This document shows, piece by piece, positions 1 through 9,131 of a stretch of DNA of 64,000 bases. Source of the stretch: Saccharibacillus sacchari DSM 19268. Its GTDB lineage: Bacteria > Bacillota > Bacilli > Paenibacillales > Paenibacillaceae. The notes under the pieces were generated by a model. It saw only the letters and a list, made by a program, of their open reading frames with translations. It searched no databases and was not told the origin of the DNA. The stretch covers positions 2,307,344 through 2,371,343 of the forward strand of contig NZ_KK073875.1 in the NCBI RefSeq assembly GCF_000585395.1. The letters run 5' to 3'. The first letter of the stretch is position 1, and each line of letters opens with the position of its first letter. Position numbers and translations under genes: made by a program.

Positions 1-1
1 C

Positions 2-1519
2 GGAAAATTCAGACCGAACAATACGATTACACGAGCAGAATTTTCCAAGATCATGATTACAGCTTCTGGCGTTACACCGAAGAAAGTGAATTATTCCTCA
101 TTCTCTGATATCCCGGCAACCAACTGGGCTTCGCCGTTTATCGAAGCTGTGAAAGACTATATGACAGGATATCGCACCGCGGATAGTTCCTACATTTTCA
201 ACCCATCCGCACCTGCAACACGTGAAGACGTAGCTGTTGCATTGGTCAAGCTCAAAGGCTACGACATCAACCGTTTACCGGATCAAAGCACAATTAAAGC
301 CATGTTCCGCGATTACGACGGCATATCCGAGTCTGCAAAAAACTACGTTGCCTTAGCTGTCGAAAACGGGCTCGTATCCGGATTCCAAGATGAAACTTTC
401 CGTCCACAAGCCACGATCACGCGGGCAGAAGCAACGGTCATGCTTTGGCGTGCTTATCAATACGGGAATGACAACAAGCAGATCGGTGACGGACAAAGTA
501 CAACAACACCAACGGCTCCATCCACACCCATCTCCACCCCGTCTAATCCAGCCCTATCTACTGACTCGTCTACAACTACACCATCCGCAAAGTTCACCGT
601 AGAAACACTCGTTGGTGGATCAGCAGCAGGAGATATGGATGGCCCTGTACGGACAGCGAAGATCAACAAGATCGACAGCATGGTTGTAGACAAGGATAAC
701 AATATCTATTTCCTCGATGCCAGAAATAAAAAGATACGTAAGTTCAATAGCTCTAACGGCACAGTTGAAACTTTTAAAACCATTGATGAAAGCTTCGATT
801 GGGATTACAAAGATGCGGATGGAAATGCCAAACACTACGATTACTCAAGTCTTACTCCGCATAAGCTCGCTTATAATGCAGCCAGCAATAAAGTGTACCT
901 GACCGCTACGGGGAAGGCTAACACTTCTCCAGGCATATTCGTTTACGATATAACCGGTAACGTCAGCGTAGCTGCATACGACCTCAATAGTGCCAATCCA
1001 CACTACATCAACTTCGTTGCTTTCCCAACTGCGGATACTGTCTTATACGGAAGCAATGATTGGGATGAGTCCTACATGTATGAAGGAAAGCTAAACGGCT
1101 CCCAAGTGGACTTGGTTGCAAGTAGCGAAGGCAATGGAGTCATTGATATTTCAGATTCTTCGTATGGATACGCTCCTGTCGCTGCTGCCTATGCAACCGA
1201 AAACAACGTTTATGTGTTTGGCCGCAGTAAACTTTATAATCTTCAACTGTTCCCCGTCAAAGCAGAAAAAGTAATCGAATATGATCGGATGGGCTTTAGC
1301 AGCGTAGGTACTTACAACAGCAAAATGTATATGACTCAAGTAAACACCGTCTACGAAATGGGAACTGATGAGCAGATGACTACATTCGTCAAAGGTGAGG
1401 ATTTGGTCTACAACGACGGTACAACGATAAAAGAAATGCAGCAACTCAGTTTTGATACAAACGGCAATATTCTTTTCTACGATCCGAATAGCTATTCCAT
1501 CCGCAGAATCAATCTGTGA
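2..1519 (+). CDS. SLH-domain surface protein with beta-propeller-like C-terminus (5' truncated)
   Basis: The frame is open from base 2, so the gene starts before the window; the first Met at 53 is internal. The visible N-terminal part carries S-layer homology repeats (FRPNNTITRAEF, then FRPQATITRAEATVMLWR around residue 120 of the visible part), the fold that anchors proteins to pyruvylated cell-wall polymers. A Thr/Ser/Pro-rich linker follows (about residues 165-195). The rest (~300 residues) has repeats such as VDKDNNIYFLDARNKKIRKF that resemble NHL or SMP-30-type beta-propeller blades. I infer an exported cell-surface protein; its ligand is unknown. The signal peptide is outside the window. 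Base composition is lower in GC than the housekeeping genes further on. Confidence 0.8.
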   Translation, partial: GKFRPNNTITRAEFSKIMITASGVTPKKVNYSSFSDIPATNWASPFIEAVKDYMTGYRTADSSYIFNPSAPATREDVAVALVKLKGYDINRLPDQSTIKAMFRDYDGISESAKNYVALAVENGLVSGFQDETFRPQATITRAEATVMLWRAYQYGNDNKQIGDGQSTTTPTAPSTPISTPSNPALSTDSSTTTPSAKFTVETLVGGSAAGDMDGPVRTAKINKIDSMVVDKDNNIYFLDARNKKIRKFNSSNGTVETFKTIDESFDWDYKDADGNAKHYDYSSLTPHKLAYNAASNKVYLTATGKANTSPGIFVYDITGNVSVAAYDLNSANPHYINFVAFPTADTVLYGSNDWDESYMYEGKLNGSQVDLVASSEGNGVIDISDSSYGYAPVAAAYATENNVYVFGRSKLYNLQLFPVKAEKVIEYDRMGFSSVGTYNSKMYMTQVNTVYEMGTDEQMTTFVKGEDLVYNDGTTIKEMQQLSFDTNGNILFYDPNSYSIRRINL

Positions 1520-1588
1520 TTTGAAATCGAACCATGCAACGAGATCGAATGATGAATGAATCCATACAAAACTCGAAGTGAGGGATAC

Positions 1589-1849
1589 ATGTTGGAAATG
1601 ACAATGATCGCGTTTATATTGAAGATCGTCGGCGGAATTACTCAGCTCTTTAGCATCGTTTATATTATCGTCGCCGCTGTGAGAAGAAAAGGGAAGCATG
1701 TACTGATCGGTATCGCGTTGTTGATCATCGCAGGTACACTTCTGTTCATGTCTACAAAGATTCAGGACGACATTCTGCGATATGGTTACGACGATGGAAA
1801 TGCCTATGCAGCAACGCTTCCAGCAAACAGCATGGCTAGCGGAGAATGA
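1589..1849 (+). CDS. small membrane protein of unknown function
   Basis: About 86 residues beginning MLEMTMIAFILKIVGG. I chose the ATG at 1589 because AGTGAGGG lies just upstream; an in-frame ATG at 1556 would add 11 residues but has a poorer ribosome site. Two hydrophobic segments are visible (about residues 3-28 and 33-52), separated by a short basic RRKGKH loop, which suggests two membrane passes; the C-terminal ~30 residues are polar. It lies 70 nt after the SLH gene and its stop nearly touches the next start, so the two small genes are probably co-transcribed. I recognise no family. Confidence 0.55.
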   Translation: MLEMTMIAFILKIVGGITQLFSIVYIIVAAVRRKGKHVLIGIALLIIAGTLLFMSTKIQDDILRYGYDDGNAYAATLPANSMASGE

Positions 1850-1852
1850 TGT

Positions 1853-2512
1853 ATGAGAAAAAGAAAAGCGTGGTTGAATATCGGTTTGTTGATGATTTTG
1901 AGTACAGCATTGTCGGCTTGCGGAAGTACAATTGCATCCATCATGTCTTCACCCGCTTTTTCCTCGGATGCAAACACATACGGCGGCATGTATTCGGAAT
2001 TGAACATTGCTGTCAGGGAAGGCAACTTGGAAGAGGTTCAACGTTTGATAGATCAGGGAGCTTCCCCACATGAAGCCGCAGATTACGGAAGCGGAGCAGA
2101 TCGTGTAGATGTAGGAAACCTGTCGCTGGCAATCAACTACAACGATGATCCTTTTCCAATGGTACAGTTGTTGCTCGAAAACGGCGTTAATCCTCAAGAT
2201 GATCCAATGGCATTCAACGATGCGATCGGCACAGAAGATGTAACTCTAGTGCAACTCATGCTGGACTACGGTGCAGATGCAACAAGCGGCTTGCAGATGG
2301 CTATAGCCAAAGGCCAGATTCATATGATTCAGACGTTGATACAATACGGAGCTGATCCTAATGCTGGCGTTCACTTGGCGAAATCAATGCTGAATGAGGA
2401 TGCGTTGATATTGTTGGAGGAGTATGGAGCAATCGTAGAGGATATCCCTCGTGAGCAACTATACCCAGAGGATTATGTTGAAGAGAATGGTACGCTGATT
2501 CGATTACGCTGA
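1853..2512 (+). CDS. ankyrin-repeat lipoprotein
   Basis: 219 residues. The N-terminus MRKRKAW plus a hydrophobic stretch ending in LSAC (Cys about residue 23) is a typical lipobox, so the protein should be lipidated and held on the outer face of the membrane. The mature part carries ankyrin-type helices: LNIAVREGNLEEVQRLIDQG, FPMVQLLLENGVNPQ, VTLVQLMLDYGADAT and HMIQTLIQYGADPNAG. Such repeats bind proteins; no partner can be named. GGAGAATGATGT precedes the ATG and overlaps the end of the preceding gene, pointing to coupled translation. A strong terminator follows. Confidence 0.75.
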   Translation: MRKRKAWLNIGLLMILSTALSACGSTIASIMSSPAFSSDANTYGGMYSELNIAVREGNLEEVQRLIDQGASPHEAADYGSGADRVDVGNLSLAINYNDDPFPMVQLLLENGVNPQDDPMAFNDAIGTEDVTLVQLMLDYGADATSGLQMAIAKGQIHMIQTLIQYGADPNAGVHLAKSMLNEDALILLEEYGAIVEDIPREQLYPEDYVEENGTLIRLR

Positions 2513-2530
2513 TAGTGAAGGAAAGATTGA

Positions 2531-2573
2531 AAAAAAGGACAGAGGCGATGAGTACGTCGCTTCTGTCCTTTTT
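2531..2573 (+). terminator. intrinsic terminator after ankyrin lipoprotein gene
   Basis: AAAAAGGACAGA pairs with TCTGTCCTTTTT across a GCGA/TCGC inner stem, and the T-run is in the + direction. It starts about 18 nt after the stop at 2512. Confidence 0.8.
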
Positions 2574-2803
2574 GCATACTTAGCTTAAAAAACTTAGGCC
2601 GAAGGCCGGATAGAGTGCTGCATGGTTACAAAATTGAGGAAATGAGAATATATAGAATGATGATCACGTAGATTTTTATCGAAGTAAATAAATATAGAAG
2701 TTTAAACATCCAGAAGTGCATGAAAATCCATTTATGATTGGGTTGCAAGAAAAAAACAATCAATATCCTCAAAACTTCACCCAATTCGCATTTATATACA
2801 AAA
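2574..2803. other. AT-rich intergenic stretch
   Basis: No convincing ORF, RNA or repeat seen; the composition is strongly AT-rich compared with the window as a whole. Confidence 0.5.
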
Positions 2804-2831
2804 AAAGGTCTACGATTTAACGTAAACCTTT
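2804..2831 (-). terminator. terminator after the 61-aa gene
   Basis: Read on the minus strand, AAAGGT..TACG pairs with CGTA..ACCTTT around an AAAT-containing loop and runs into TTTTTTT. It lies ~45 nt beyond the stop of the small minus-strand gene. Confidence 0.65.
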
Positions 2832-2874
2832 CCTCTTAGCTCTAGCTTTACAGCCTTTTTAGTACAAAATATTA

Positions 2875-3060
2875 TTATTTTCCTATGTGTTTCTTAACCG
2901 CTTCATATGTCTTTTTCGCAACTTCGTAGGGGATATCATCCACTTCTACAATGTATCTTGTAACTTCTCCTGACTCAACATCTGTGTCAGAGCTAACCGA
3001 TGTTAAGCCATCTTCAATTGTAACTGTATTTCCTTCTAAATCTTTAAACGTGGTTGCCAT
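2875..3060 (-). CDS. 61-residue protein of unknown function
   Basis: The start was placed at the ATG at 3060 (MATTFKDLEGNTVTIEDG) because GGGAGGTGG sits 7-8 nt upstream; a longer reading to 3084 has no such site. The product is small, soluble and acidic, ending KKTYEAVKKHIGK, with no signal peptide or membrane segment. It has its own ribosome site and its own terminator, so it is probably a real monocistronic gene. It lies in the AT-rich strip between the ankyrin gene and ssrA. I do not recognise the family. Confidence 0.6.
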   Translation of the reverse strand: MATTFKDLEGNTVTIEDGLTSVSSDTDVESGEVTRYIVEVDDIPYEVAKKTYEAVKKHIGK

Positions 3061-3347
3061 ATAATACCACCTCCCTTTAGACAAACTCTATCATACATAG
3101 CGAGACATCAACAAGGGGTTTTATTTCTTATAAGACAATTAAAACCAAAAAAATCTAAATACCACTTCGTACTGATTCGTATATATTGAATCCTCCATAA
3201 TCACAATCAGTGACTGTCACTGGTCACATCAACAGCCATCACTTCAATCCCTTATGTATCAAGCCTTTACAACCGCAATGTACCCCTGGATCATCCACAA
3301 AACACAGAAAAGACCACCTTCTCAGGCGGTCTCACTGATGGTACATA

Positions 3348-3711
3348 TGGAGGCGAGGGGAGTCGAACCCCTGTCCGAAGATAACGCAGCATAGGCTTCT
3401 ACGGGTGTAGTCACGGATTTAATGTCACCCTAGGAACTCCCCGTAACCGGATTCCCTTCGGGTCAGCCTGATTGTCTTCTTCCGTCTACCCCCAGGCGGA
3501 GACTAGCCGGCGTATCCCACTATAGGTTGGGCCCTCATCCCGGCACATGGGCGATGCTGAGCGAGAGCACGCATCACAGTTTCTTAGGCTGCGAAAGCGT
3601 AGTTGTTTTGTTGTTTGCCATTTAATAGGCTTTAGCGTTAGTAAAGCGGACGCGTCCCCACTACCCGCTACCCATGCCCGAACTACCCCCGTCGAATCCA
3701 TAAACGCCCCC
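3348..3711 (-). ncRNA. ssrA: tmRNA (transfer-messenger RNA)
   Basis: The 5' end GGGGGCG pairs with the 3' CGCCTCC to form the alanine-type acceptor stem; the T-arm GGGGTTCGACTCCCC and the 5' segment ATGGATTCGACGGGGG are tmRNA hallmarks. The tag reading frame (3619 down to 3584) gives GKQQNNYAFAA followed by TAA, ending in the AA degron expected for Clp proteolysis. No CCA is encoded; the discriminator A is at 3348. tmRNA with SmpB rescues ribosomes stalled on broken mRNAs. smpB and rnr lie directly upstream on the same strand. Its 3' end faces the AT-rich segment 1-3347. Confidence 0.95.
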
Positions 3712-3985
3712 TGATGGGAAAACCGTCGCCCTCCGAAGATCGAAGCCGGCGTGCATTTTCCGTAAAAGGGAACTTCCGGATTAAAGGGACGTCGCTCAAA
3801 GAACCGCAAGGTTCGAAGCACGAGTCGCATTGTCCAAAGTTCACGCAGCCTTTCCCTCCATAAAAGAAAGGACCGCTTATGGGAGAGTGCAGCATTTCCC
3901 ATAGACTTAGATTATAACATATTTCGCGCTGCAAGGATAGATTACCCGGACTCGCCTTTTGCCAAACAAGAGAGCGAGACCGAAT

Positions 3986-4459
3986 CTATCTCTGACGCGA
4001 CTTGAGCGCACGTTGGATATCCCGCTGCGCGTCGCGCTTGGCGGCCGTATCGCGTTTGTCGTGCTGCTTTTTACCTTTACCGAGACCGATCAGCAGTTTG
4101 GCGTAACCGTTGCGCACGTAGACTTTCAGGGGCACGACCGTGTAACCTTCCTGCTTGGACTGCCCGACCAGCTTGCGGATCTGCACTTTGTGCAGCAGCA
4201 GCTTGCGCGTACGCGTCGGATCGGAAGGATTGTTGATATTGCCCTGCTCGAACGGACTAATATGCATATTGTGAATAAACGCCTCACCGCCCCGGATCGT
4301 CGCGAACGCGTCCCCGATATTCGCCCGACCTTTGCGCAGCGACTTGATCTCCGTCCCTGTCAGCACTAGCCCCGCCTCGTACGTATCCTCGATGAAGTAA
4401 TCGTGGGACGCCTTTTTGTTCTGAGCCAGCAGCTTGCCCTGTTCGGTATTCTTCTTCAT
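3986..4459 (-). CDS. smpB: SsrA-binding protein SmpB
   Basis: 157 residues starting [17 protein letters not shown], matching the usual 156-160 length. I placed the start at 4459 because GGAGGTGAG lies 4-5 nt upstream; a reading from 4477 includes this site in the ORF. Family signatures are [20 protein letters not shown] near the start and the basic [19 protein letters not shown] tail that enters the mRNA channel. SmpB delivers alanyl-tmRNA to stalled ribosomes. Its gene lies between rnr and ssrA, the common Firmicute order. Confidence 0.97.
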   Translation of the reverse strand: MKKNTEQGKLLAQNKKASHDYFIEDTYEAGLVLTGTEIKSLRKGRANIGDAFATIRGGEAFIHNMHISPFEQGNINNPSDPTRTRKLLLHKVQIRKLVGQSKQEGYTVVPLKVYVRNGYAKLLIGLGKGKKQHDKRDTAAKRDAQRDIQRALKSRQR

Positions 4460-4566
4460 GTTTCTCACCTCCCGCATCTTCTTCTGGATCTGAAACTACC
4501 TAAATTGTAACAAGCTCTCTTTGGAAAAGGCAAGAAAAGCAGCAGCCGGGGAGCATTAGCGAAACG

Positions 4567-4758
4567 TAACGGATTGAGATGACGCTTAAAGCACCATAAT
4601 CGGCTCCCGCCGATTCTAACGGATCGCATATCCGTTAAAACACTCAAACCGCCGAATTCCGGCCCAAAATCGTCCGATTCTGCTGTCTAACGGATATACG
4701 ATCCGTTAGGCCCTGGAACCTGCCTAAAAAAGGCCGCTAACGGACATGCAATCCGTTA
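4567..4758. repeat. cluster of TAACGGAT repeats between smpB and rnr
   Basis: Three 21-nt hairpins with arms TAACGGAT/ATCCGTTA and 5-nt loops lie at 4617-4637, 4688-4708 and 4738-4758 (the last with one C for T). A related asymmetric 22-mer (TAACGGAT..CGCTTA) is at 4567-4588. Both subtypes recur at 23809-24000. No ORF occupies 4460-4840. Confidence 0.75.
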
Positions 4759-4763
4759 GCGGG
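4724..4763 (-). terminator. terminator after rnr, built from a TAACGGAT hairpin
   Basis: On the minus strand CCGCTAACGGAT pairs with TCCGTTAGCGG and is followed by CCTTTTTTAGG. It lies ~80 nt beyond the rnr stop, so this repeat copy appears to serve as a transcription terminator. Confidence 0.65.
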
Positions 4764-4840
4764 AAGTTTGCTATTTTTCGGCCGCTGATCGTATGCTCGA
4801 TCCGCGGCGTCCCCGCTTCGAAGTCGAAGCGGTCAACGTA

Positions 4841-7800
4841 CTAGTTCTTGCCTTTTTTCGGCTTACCGCCCGAGCGGCCTTTGTTCGGCCGCTCGTTACC
4901 GTTGCGCGAGAACGTCGCCGTCTCGCCGCCGTAGCCGCCCGTGCCGGAGCCGAAACTGAACCGGCCTTTGCCCGGTTCACGGCTGCTATCCGCGTCGCTG
5001 CCGCTTGAACCGCGGCCCGCGCCTTTGCCCGGCGCGCGCCCGTTGTCCGCGCCGCTTCGGCCTTCGGCACCGCCGTTCCCGCCGCCTGCGCGGCTCGAAC
5101 GGCCTTTCCGACCGCCGGCAGCGCCAGGCGGCCGATTGCTCCACTCGCCAGCTTCGCTCGGCGAGCCGTTAAACGCATCTCCGCCGCTTTGCCCGGCTTC
5201 GATATGAATGCCGCCGCCTTTACGCTTGCCGCGAGGCGACTTTCCGGCTTCGCCGCCCGGCGCGACCGTGTCCGCGCCGCTTTTGCTTCCGGCTGCCGCG
5301 CTGCCGCCCGCGCCTGCACCTTGCCGTTCGGCCGCTACGCCGCCGAACGCCCAACCGCTATTCGCGCCGTTAGCGTCTCCGCCTTTGCGTCGGCGCGGAG
5401 CGCTTTGCGGCTCCGCTCCGGTCGCGGCTTCGCCGCCGCGCTTGCCTTTGCGCTTGCGGCCTGCGCTTTCGACGCCTTCGGCTTGCGGCGCCGCAGCCGC
5501 GCCGGCTTCGCCCGCGCCGCCTTTACGCTTCCGCTTGCGACCGCCGACCGGCGAACCGCTCTCTCCGCTTTGCGCTTGCGGAACGCCCGCAGCCGCGACG
5601 ACGTCGCCGTTTCCGCCTTTGCGCTTGCGCTTCCGTTTGCCGGAAGTCTGCGCCGATCCCGTCTCCGAATTTCCGGCGCTTGCTCCGGCAGCAGGAGCTG
5701 CTCCCGACGCGTCATTCGGACGGAACACTTCCGGTCGCTTCTTCTTGTCCTTTTTCTTGCCCTTGCCTTTATCCTTGCCGAACTTCTCTTTGCCGGTCTT
5801 GTCGCCGCGAGGACCGCGCTTGAACGCGTCGCTGCTTCCTCCGCCGTCGCGACGGCGACCGCCGCCTCCGCGGTTGTTGCTCTTTTTCATGTCGACCAGC
5901 TCGAAATCGATCGTATGCTCTTCCATGCTCACCTTCGCCACGCGGATCTCGACCACGTCGCCGATCCGGAACGTGCGCGACGTGCGCTCGCCGATCAGGG
6001 TCAGGCGCGATTCGTCGTAGTGGTAATAGTCGTCGGTCAGATTGCTGATATGGATCAGGCCCTCGATCGTGTTTTCCAGCTCGATGAACAAACCGAAGCT
6101 GGTCACGCTGCCGATTACGCCTTCGAACACTTCCCCGACTTTGTCCATCATATACTCGGCTTTTTTCAACTGAGCCGTATCGCGTTCCGCATCGACGGCC
6201 ACGCGCTCGCGAATCGACGACTGCTGCGCGTAATCCGACATGCGGGCCGCCAATTGCTCTTCGCGCTGCTGGGTCAGTTTGCCTCCGTTTTCCGCCATCT
6301 CCCCGATCACCCGGTGAATGACCAAGTCGGGATAACGACGGATCGGAGACGTAAAGTGCGTGTAATACTCGGCAGCCAGACCAAAGTGACCCAGATTCAC
6401 CGAATCGTACTTCGCCTGCTTCATCGAACGGAGCAGCAATGTGCTGATCGCTTTTTGCTCGGGCGTATCTTGCACGTCGTCCAGCAGCGATTGCAGCTCT
6501 TTCGGCTGAATCGTGCCTCCGCGCGTGCCTTTGACCTGATGCCCCAGATTGGCCGCGAATGCCGCGAACAGCTCCAGCTTTTCCTGATCCGGGTCTTCGT
6601 GAATGCGGTACAGGAACGGTACTTTGGCTTTGCTGAAATGCTCGGCCACCGTCTCGTTCGCCGCCAGCATGAACTCTTCGATCAGACGCTCGGCCACTGA
6701 ACGCTCGCGCGTCACGATATCGATCGCTTTGCCTTGGTCGTCGAGCAGAACTTTCGCTTCTTCGAAGTCGAAGTCCACCGCTCCGCGCTTCATGCGGCGG
6801 GCGTTCAGCTTCAGCGACAGATCGCGCATCGTGCGGAACGTGTCGACCAGATAGCCGTAACGCTCCATCAGCTCGGGATCTTCTTCCTCCAGAATGAGGC
6901 GCACGTTTTTGTACGTCATGCGTTCGACCGTCTTGATCACGCTTTTGAAAATGTCGTAACGAACCACCTTCATCGACGCGTCGAATTCCATTTCGCACGA
7001 CAGCGTCAGACGGTCCACGCGCGGATTCAAGCTGCAAATGCCGTTGGACAGACGCGGCGGCAGCATCGGAATGACACGATCGACCAAATACACGCTGCTG
7101 CCCCGATTATAGGCTTCCTGGTCGAGCGCAGATCCTTCCGGCACATAATAGCCAACGTCCGCGATATGCACGCCCAGCACGTAGTTGCCGTTTTCCAGGC
7201 GTTCCACGTTGACCGCATCGTCCAAGTCTTTGGCGTCTTCGCCGTCGATCGTGACGATCTGCTTACCGCGCAGGTCGCGACGGCCTTGGCTGGTGATCTC
7301 TTCTTCCGTGATGCTTTCCGGCGCCGCTTCGGCTTCCGCGATCACTTCGTCCGGGAACGACTCCGGCAGTTGGTGCTTGCGGATGATGGAGAGAATATCG
7401 ACGCCCGGATCGCTGTTGTACCCGAGCACCTCGATCACTTCGCCTTGCGCAGCCGCCCGGCCGTCCGGATACGAAATGATGTGCACGACGACTTTTTGCC
7501 CGTTGATCGCCCCGCCTGCGCGTCCGGCCGGGATAAAGATGTCGCGCGTGATCCGTTTGTCGTCCGGTAGTACGAAACCGAACGATTCCTCGTCCTGATA
7601 CGTGCCGACGATCTGCGTAACCGCCCGTTTCAAGATCCGCACGACTTCGCCTTCCATCCGTCCGTTGGAGGAGCGGCGGGACGCGATGCGAATCAGCACC
7701 GTATCGCCGTTCATCGCGCTCAACATATCGTTCGCGTTGATATAGACGTCGGCATGATTGCGATCCTCGGGGATGAGGAATCCGAATCCTTTCGCATGCG

Positions 7801-8023
7801 TTTGCAGTCTTCCGCGCAGCAGGTCCATCCGTTCGGGTACGCCATAGCGCTGGGTACGCGTCAGCACAACCTCGCCCGCTTCTTCAAGCGCGTTCAACAT
7901 ATTCATAAATTCCCGGAAAACTTCCGCATCCTCGATGCCGAAATGTTGTTCCAGCTCCTGATACGTCATTGGCTTGTAGGCGTCTTCGCGCATAAAGCCC
8001 AGCAGCATCTCTTGCGTTATCAT
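4841..8023 (-). CDS. rnr: ribonuclease R with a very long basic Gly-rich C-terminal tail
   Basis: 3'-5' exoribonuclease of the RNase II/R family, able to degrade structured RNA. The start is the ATG at 8023, 5 nt after GAGGTGA. Order: N-terminal helix-turn-helix (~1-75), two cold-shock domains (~75-235), RNB catalytic domain from ~255 with TIDGEDAKDLDDAV supplying the metal-binding acids, and an S1 domain (~640-720, GEVFEGVIGSVTSFGLFIEL). From ~735 to 1060 comes a low-complexity tail rich in Gly, Lys, Arg, Ala and Ser with repeated KRKRKGG-like blocks. B. subtilis RNase R is ~780 residues, so the extension is ~280-330 residues. Neighbours secG, smpB and ssrA match the usual gene order. Confidence 0.95.
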   Translation of the reverse strand: MITQEMLLGFMREDAYKPMTYQELEQHFGIEDAEVFREFMNMLNALEEAGEVVLTRTQRYGVPERMDLLRGRLQTHAKGFGFLIPEDRNHADVYINANDMLSAMNGDTVLIRIASRRSSNGRMEGEVVRILKRAVTQIVGTYQDEESFGFVLPDDKRITRDIFIPAGRAGGAINGQKVVVHIISYPDGRAAAQGEVIEVLGYNSDPGVDILSIIRKHQLPESFPDEVIAEAEAAPESITEEEITSQGRRDLRGKQIVTIDGEDAKDLDDAVNVERLENGNYVLGVHIADVGYYVPEGSALDQEAYNRGSSVYLVDRVIPMLPPRLSNGICSLNPRVDRLTLSCEMEFDASMKVVRYDIFKSVIKTVERMTYKNVRLILEEEDPELMERYGYLVDTFRTMRDLSLKLNARRMKRGAVDFDFEEAKVLLDDQGKAIDIVTRERSVAERLIEEFMLAANETVAEHFSKAKVPFLYRIHEDPDQEKLELFAAFAANLGHQVKGTRGGTIQPKELQSLLDDVQDTPEQKAISTLLLRSMKQAKYDSVNLGHFGLAAEYYTHFTSPIRRYPDLVIHRVIGEMAENGGKLTQQREEQLAARMSDYAQQSSIRERVAVDAERDTAQLKKAEYMMDKVGEVFEGVIGSVTSFGLFIELENTIEGLIHISNLTDDYYHYDESRLTLIGERTSRTFRIGDVVEIRVAKVSMEEHTIDFELVDMKKSNNRGGGGRRRDGGGSSDAFKRGPRGDKTGKEKFGKDKGKGKKKDKKKRPEVFRPNDASGAAPAAGASAGNSETGSAQTSGKRKRKRKGGNGDVVAAAGVPQAQSGESGSPVGGRKRKRKGGAGEAGAAAAPQAEGVESAGRKRKGKRGGEAATGAEPQSAPRRRKGGDANGANSGWAFGGVAAERQGAGAGGSAAAGSKSGADTVAPGGEAGKSPRGKRKGGGIHIEAGQSGGDAFNGSPSEAGEWSNRPPGAAGGRKGRSSRAGGGNGGAEGRSGADNGRAPGKGAGRGSSGSDADSSREPGKGRFSFGSGTGGYGGETATFSRNGNERPNKGRSGGKPKKGKN

Positions 8024-8197
8024 GATTATCACCTCAAAATGGCTCCGGCTGCCGGCAGACCGCTTGGATCGGCTTGCAGATCGCGAATGCTCGATTTTTT
8101 GCTTCTTCTACAACTCCATTATACGTTAAAAGTACCCGTGTCGGAGCCTGCTTAATCCGATGCCTTGCTTCCTGTCTTGATCACATCCGCAGATACG

Positions 8198-8244
8198 CAA
8201 AAAAGCCTCCGTATCCCTTGAGTCCAAGGATCAACGAAGGCTTC
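8198..8244 (-). terminator. terminator after secG
   Basis: On the minus strand AAGCCT..CGT..CCTTG pairs with CAAGG..ACG..AGGCTT and ends in TTTTTTG. It lies just beyond the secG stop and separates secG from rnr. Confidence 0.8.
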
Positions 8245-8275
8245 CCCGAGCAGAAAAGCTGCCCGCAACGCGCAT

Positions 8276-8509
8276 TTAGTTGGTCAGAGCCGTAGTCAGA
8301 AGCGCCATAACGACGAATCCTGTACCCAATACGATCGTAATGCGCTCAAGCACCAAGTCCATACCGCGAGCTTTGGTTTTGCCGAACAAATGCTCCGCAC
8401 CGCCGGAGATGGCGCCTGCCAAGCCTGCGCTTTTCCCTTTTTGCAACAGCACGACCGTGATCACACCGACGGAAAAGATCAAAAGAAGTACCTTCAGAAA
8501 GATTTCCAT
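8276..8509 (-). CDS. secG: preprotein translocase subunit SecG
   Basis: 77 residues starting [20 protein letters not shown]. The start at 8509 is preceded by GGAGGTGGA at good spacing; upstream in-frame codons up to 8638 are not SecG-like. Two membrane helices (about 3-22 and 52-72) flank the conserved loop with [21 protein letters not shown]. SecG is the auxiliary third subunit of the SecYEG channel and eases SecA-driven export. A terminator follows. The position upstream of rnr-smpB-ssrA agrees with the Bacillales arrangement. Confidence 0.95.
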   Translation of the reverse strand: MEIFLKVLLLIFSVGVITVVLLQKGKSAGLAGAISGGAEHLFGKTKARGMDLVLERITIVLGTGFVVMALLTTALTN

Positions 8510-8789
8510 TGTAATTCCACCTCCTAAGCGTAAACCGCATATCCTGTATAATAAGTGGGTTACCCCTGTTGCTGCACTCTCAATGTCATTTAAACAAAAC
8601 ACCACTCTTATCCTATCACAAACGCCGTTATTTGACAATCTGCTGCCTTATCGGATTTAAATCGACGGATAGCGTTCGAGACAAGACTCGCATTCGAATC
8701 AAACTGACCGTTCACAGCGCTAATTCGTAAATCGAATAAGTCAACAAACGAGTAAAAAGACGCTTTCAACTTTCCGCCCTTATTAAAAT
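8510..8789. other. intergenic stretch upstream of secG
   Basis: It must contain the secG promoter, but I could not pick out a convincing -35/-10 pair. No ORF or repeat is seen. Confidence 0.4.
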
Positions 8790-8830
8790 TAAAAAGCCGC
8801 ACTGCGGTTAATTCTTCCGCAACACGGCTT
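8790..8830 (-). terminator. terminator after the 35-aa membrane peptide gene
   Basis: On the minus strand AAGCCG..GCGG pairs with CCGC..CGGCTT and is followed by TTTAATTTTAATAA. It lies ~100 nt beyond the peptide stop and closes the riboswitch transcript before secG. Confidence 0.75.
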
Positions 8831-8927
8831 GGGTCAATAACGATAGGGAAATTATACCTTCAGCCAACCTTGTCGAATCCGAATCAAAGTAACCTTGCTT
8901 TAACTTTGACAAGATCTACACTACCGC

Positions 8928-9035
8928 TTAACGGCGTTGTTCTTTGGCTTGAACGGTACGGTCGGTCCACAAAATGTATCCGGCGGATACGGCTGTAAGG
9001 ACCAGAATGACCATGATAACCATGGCATCCGACAT
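8928..9035 (-). CDS. 35-residue single-pass membrane peptide under a c-di-AMP riboswitch
   Basis: ATG at 9035 is preceded by GAGGAGGAAGAGAGC, an excellent ribosome site, and the frame runs to TAA at 8928. The peptide starts MSDAMVIMVILVLTAVSAGY (residues 4-22 form one membrane helix) and has a short basic tail, TDRTVQAKEQRR. It is the only gene between the ydaO-type riboswitch (9132-9279) and the terminator at 8790-8830. c-di-AMP riboswitches usually control potassium transport, osmolyte or cell-wall genes. The peptide is reminiscent in size of KdpF, the small subunit of the Kdp K+ pump, but lacks recognisable KdpF residues, and no kdp genes are nearby. Function unknown. Confidence 0.8.
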   Translation of the reverse strand: MSDAMVIMVILVLTAVSAGYILWTDRTVQAKEQRR

Positions 9036-9131
9036 GCTCTCTTCCTCCTCTGCTGGCGTGAATCTGGATGATGTGCGAAAGTTGCCTTTTTTCGAAATGA
9101 AAGTAGAACGGAAAGGTCACCTCTCCTGTTT

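Noticed and set aside
5189..6700. Long plus-strand open frames opposite rnr
   Set aside because: They are Arg/Ala-rich antisense shadows of the GC-rich rnr coding strand without ribosome sites.
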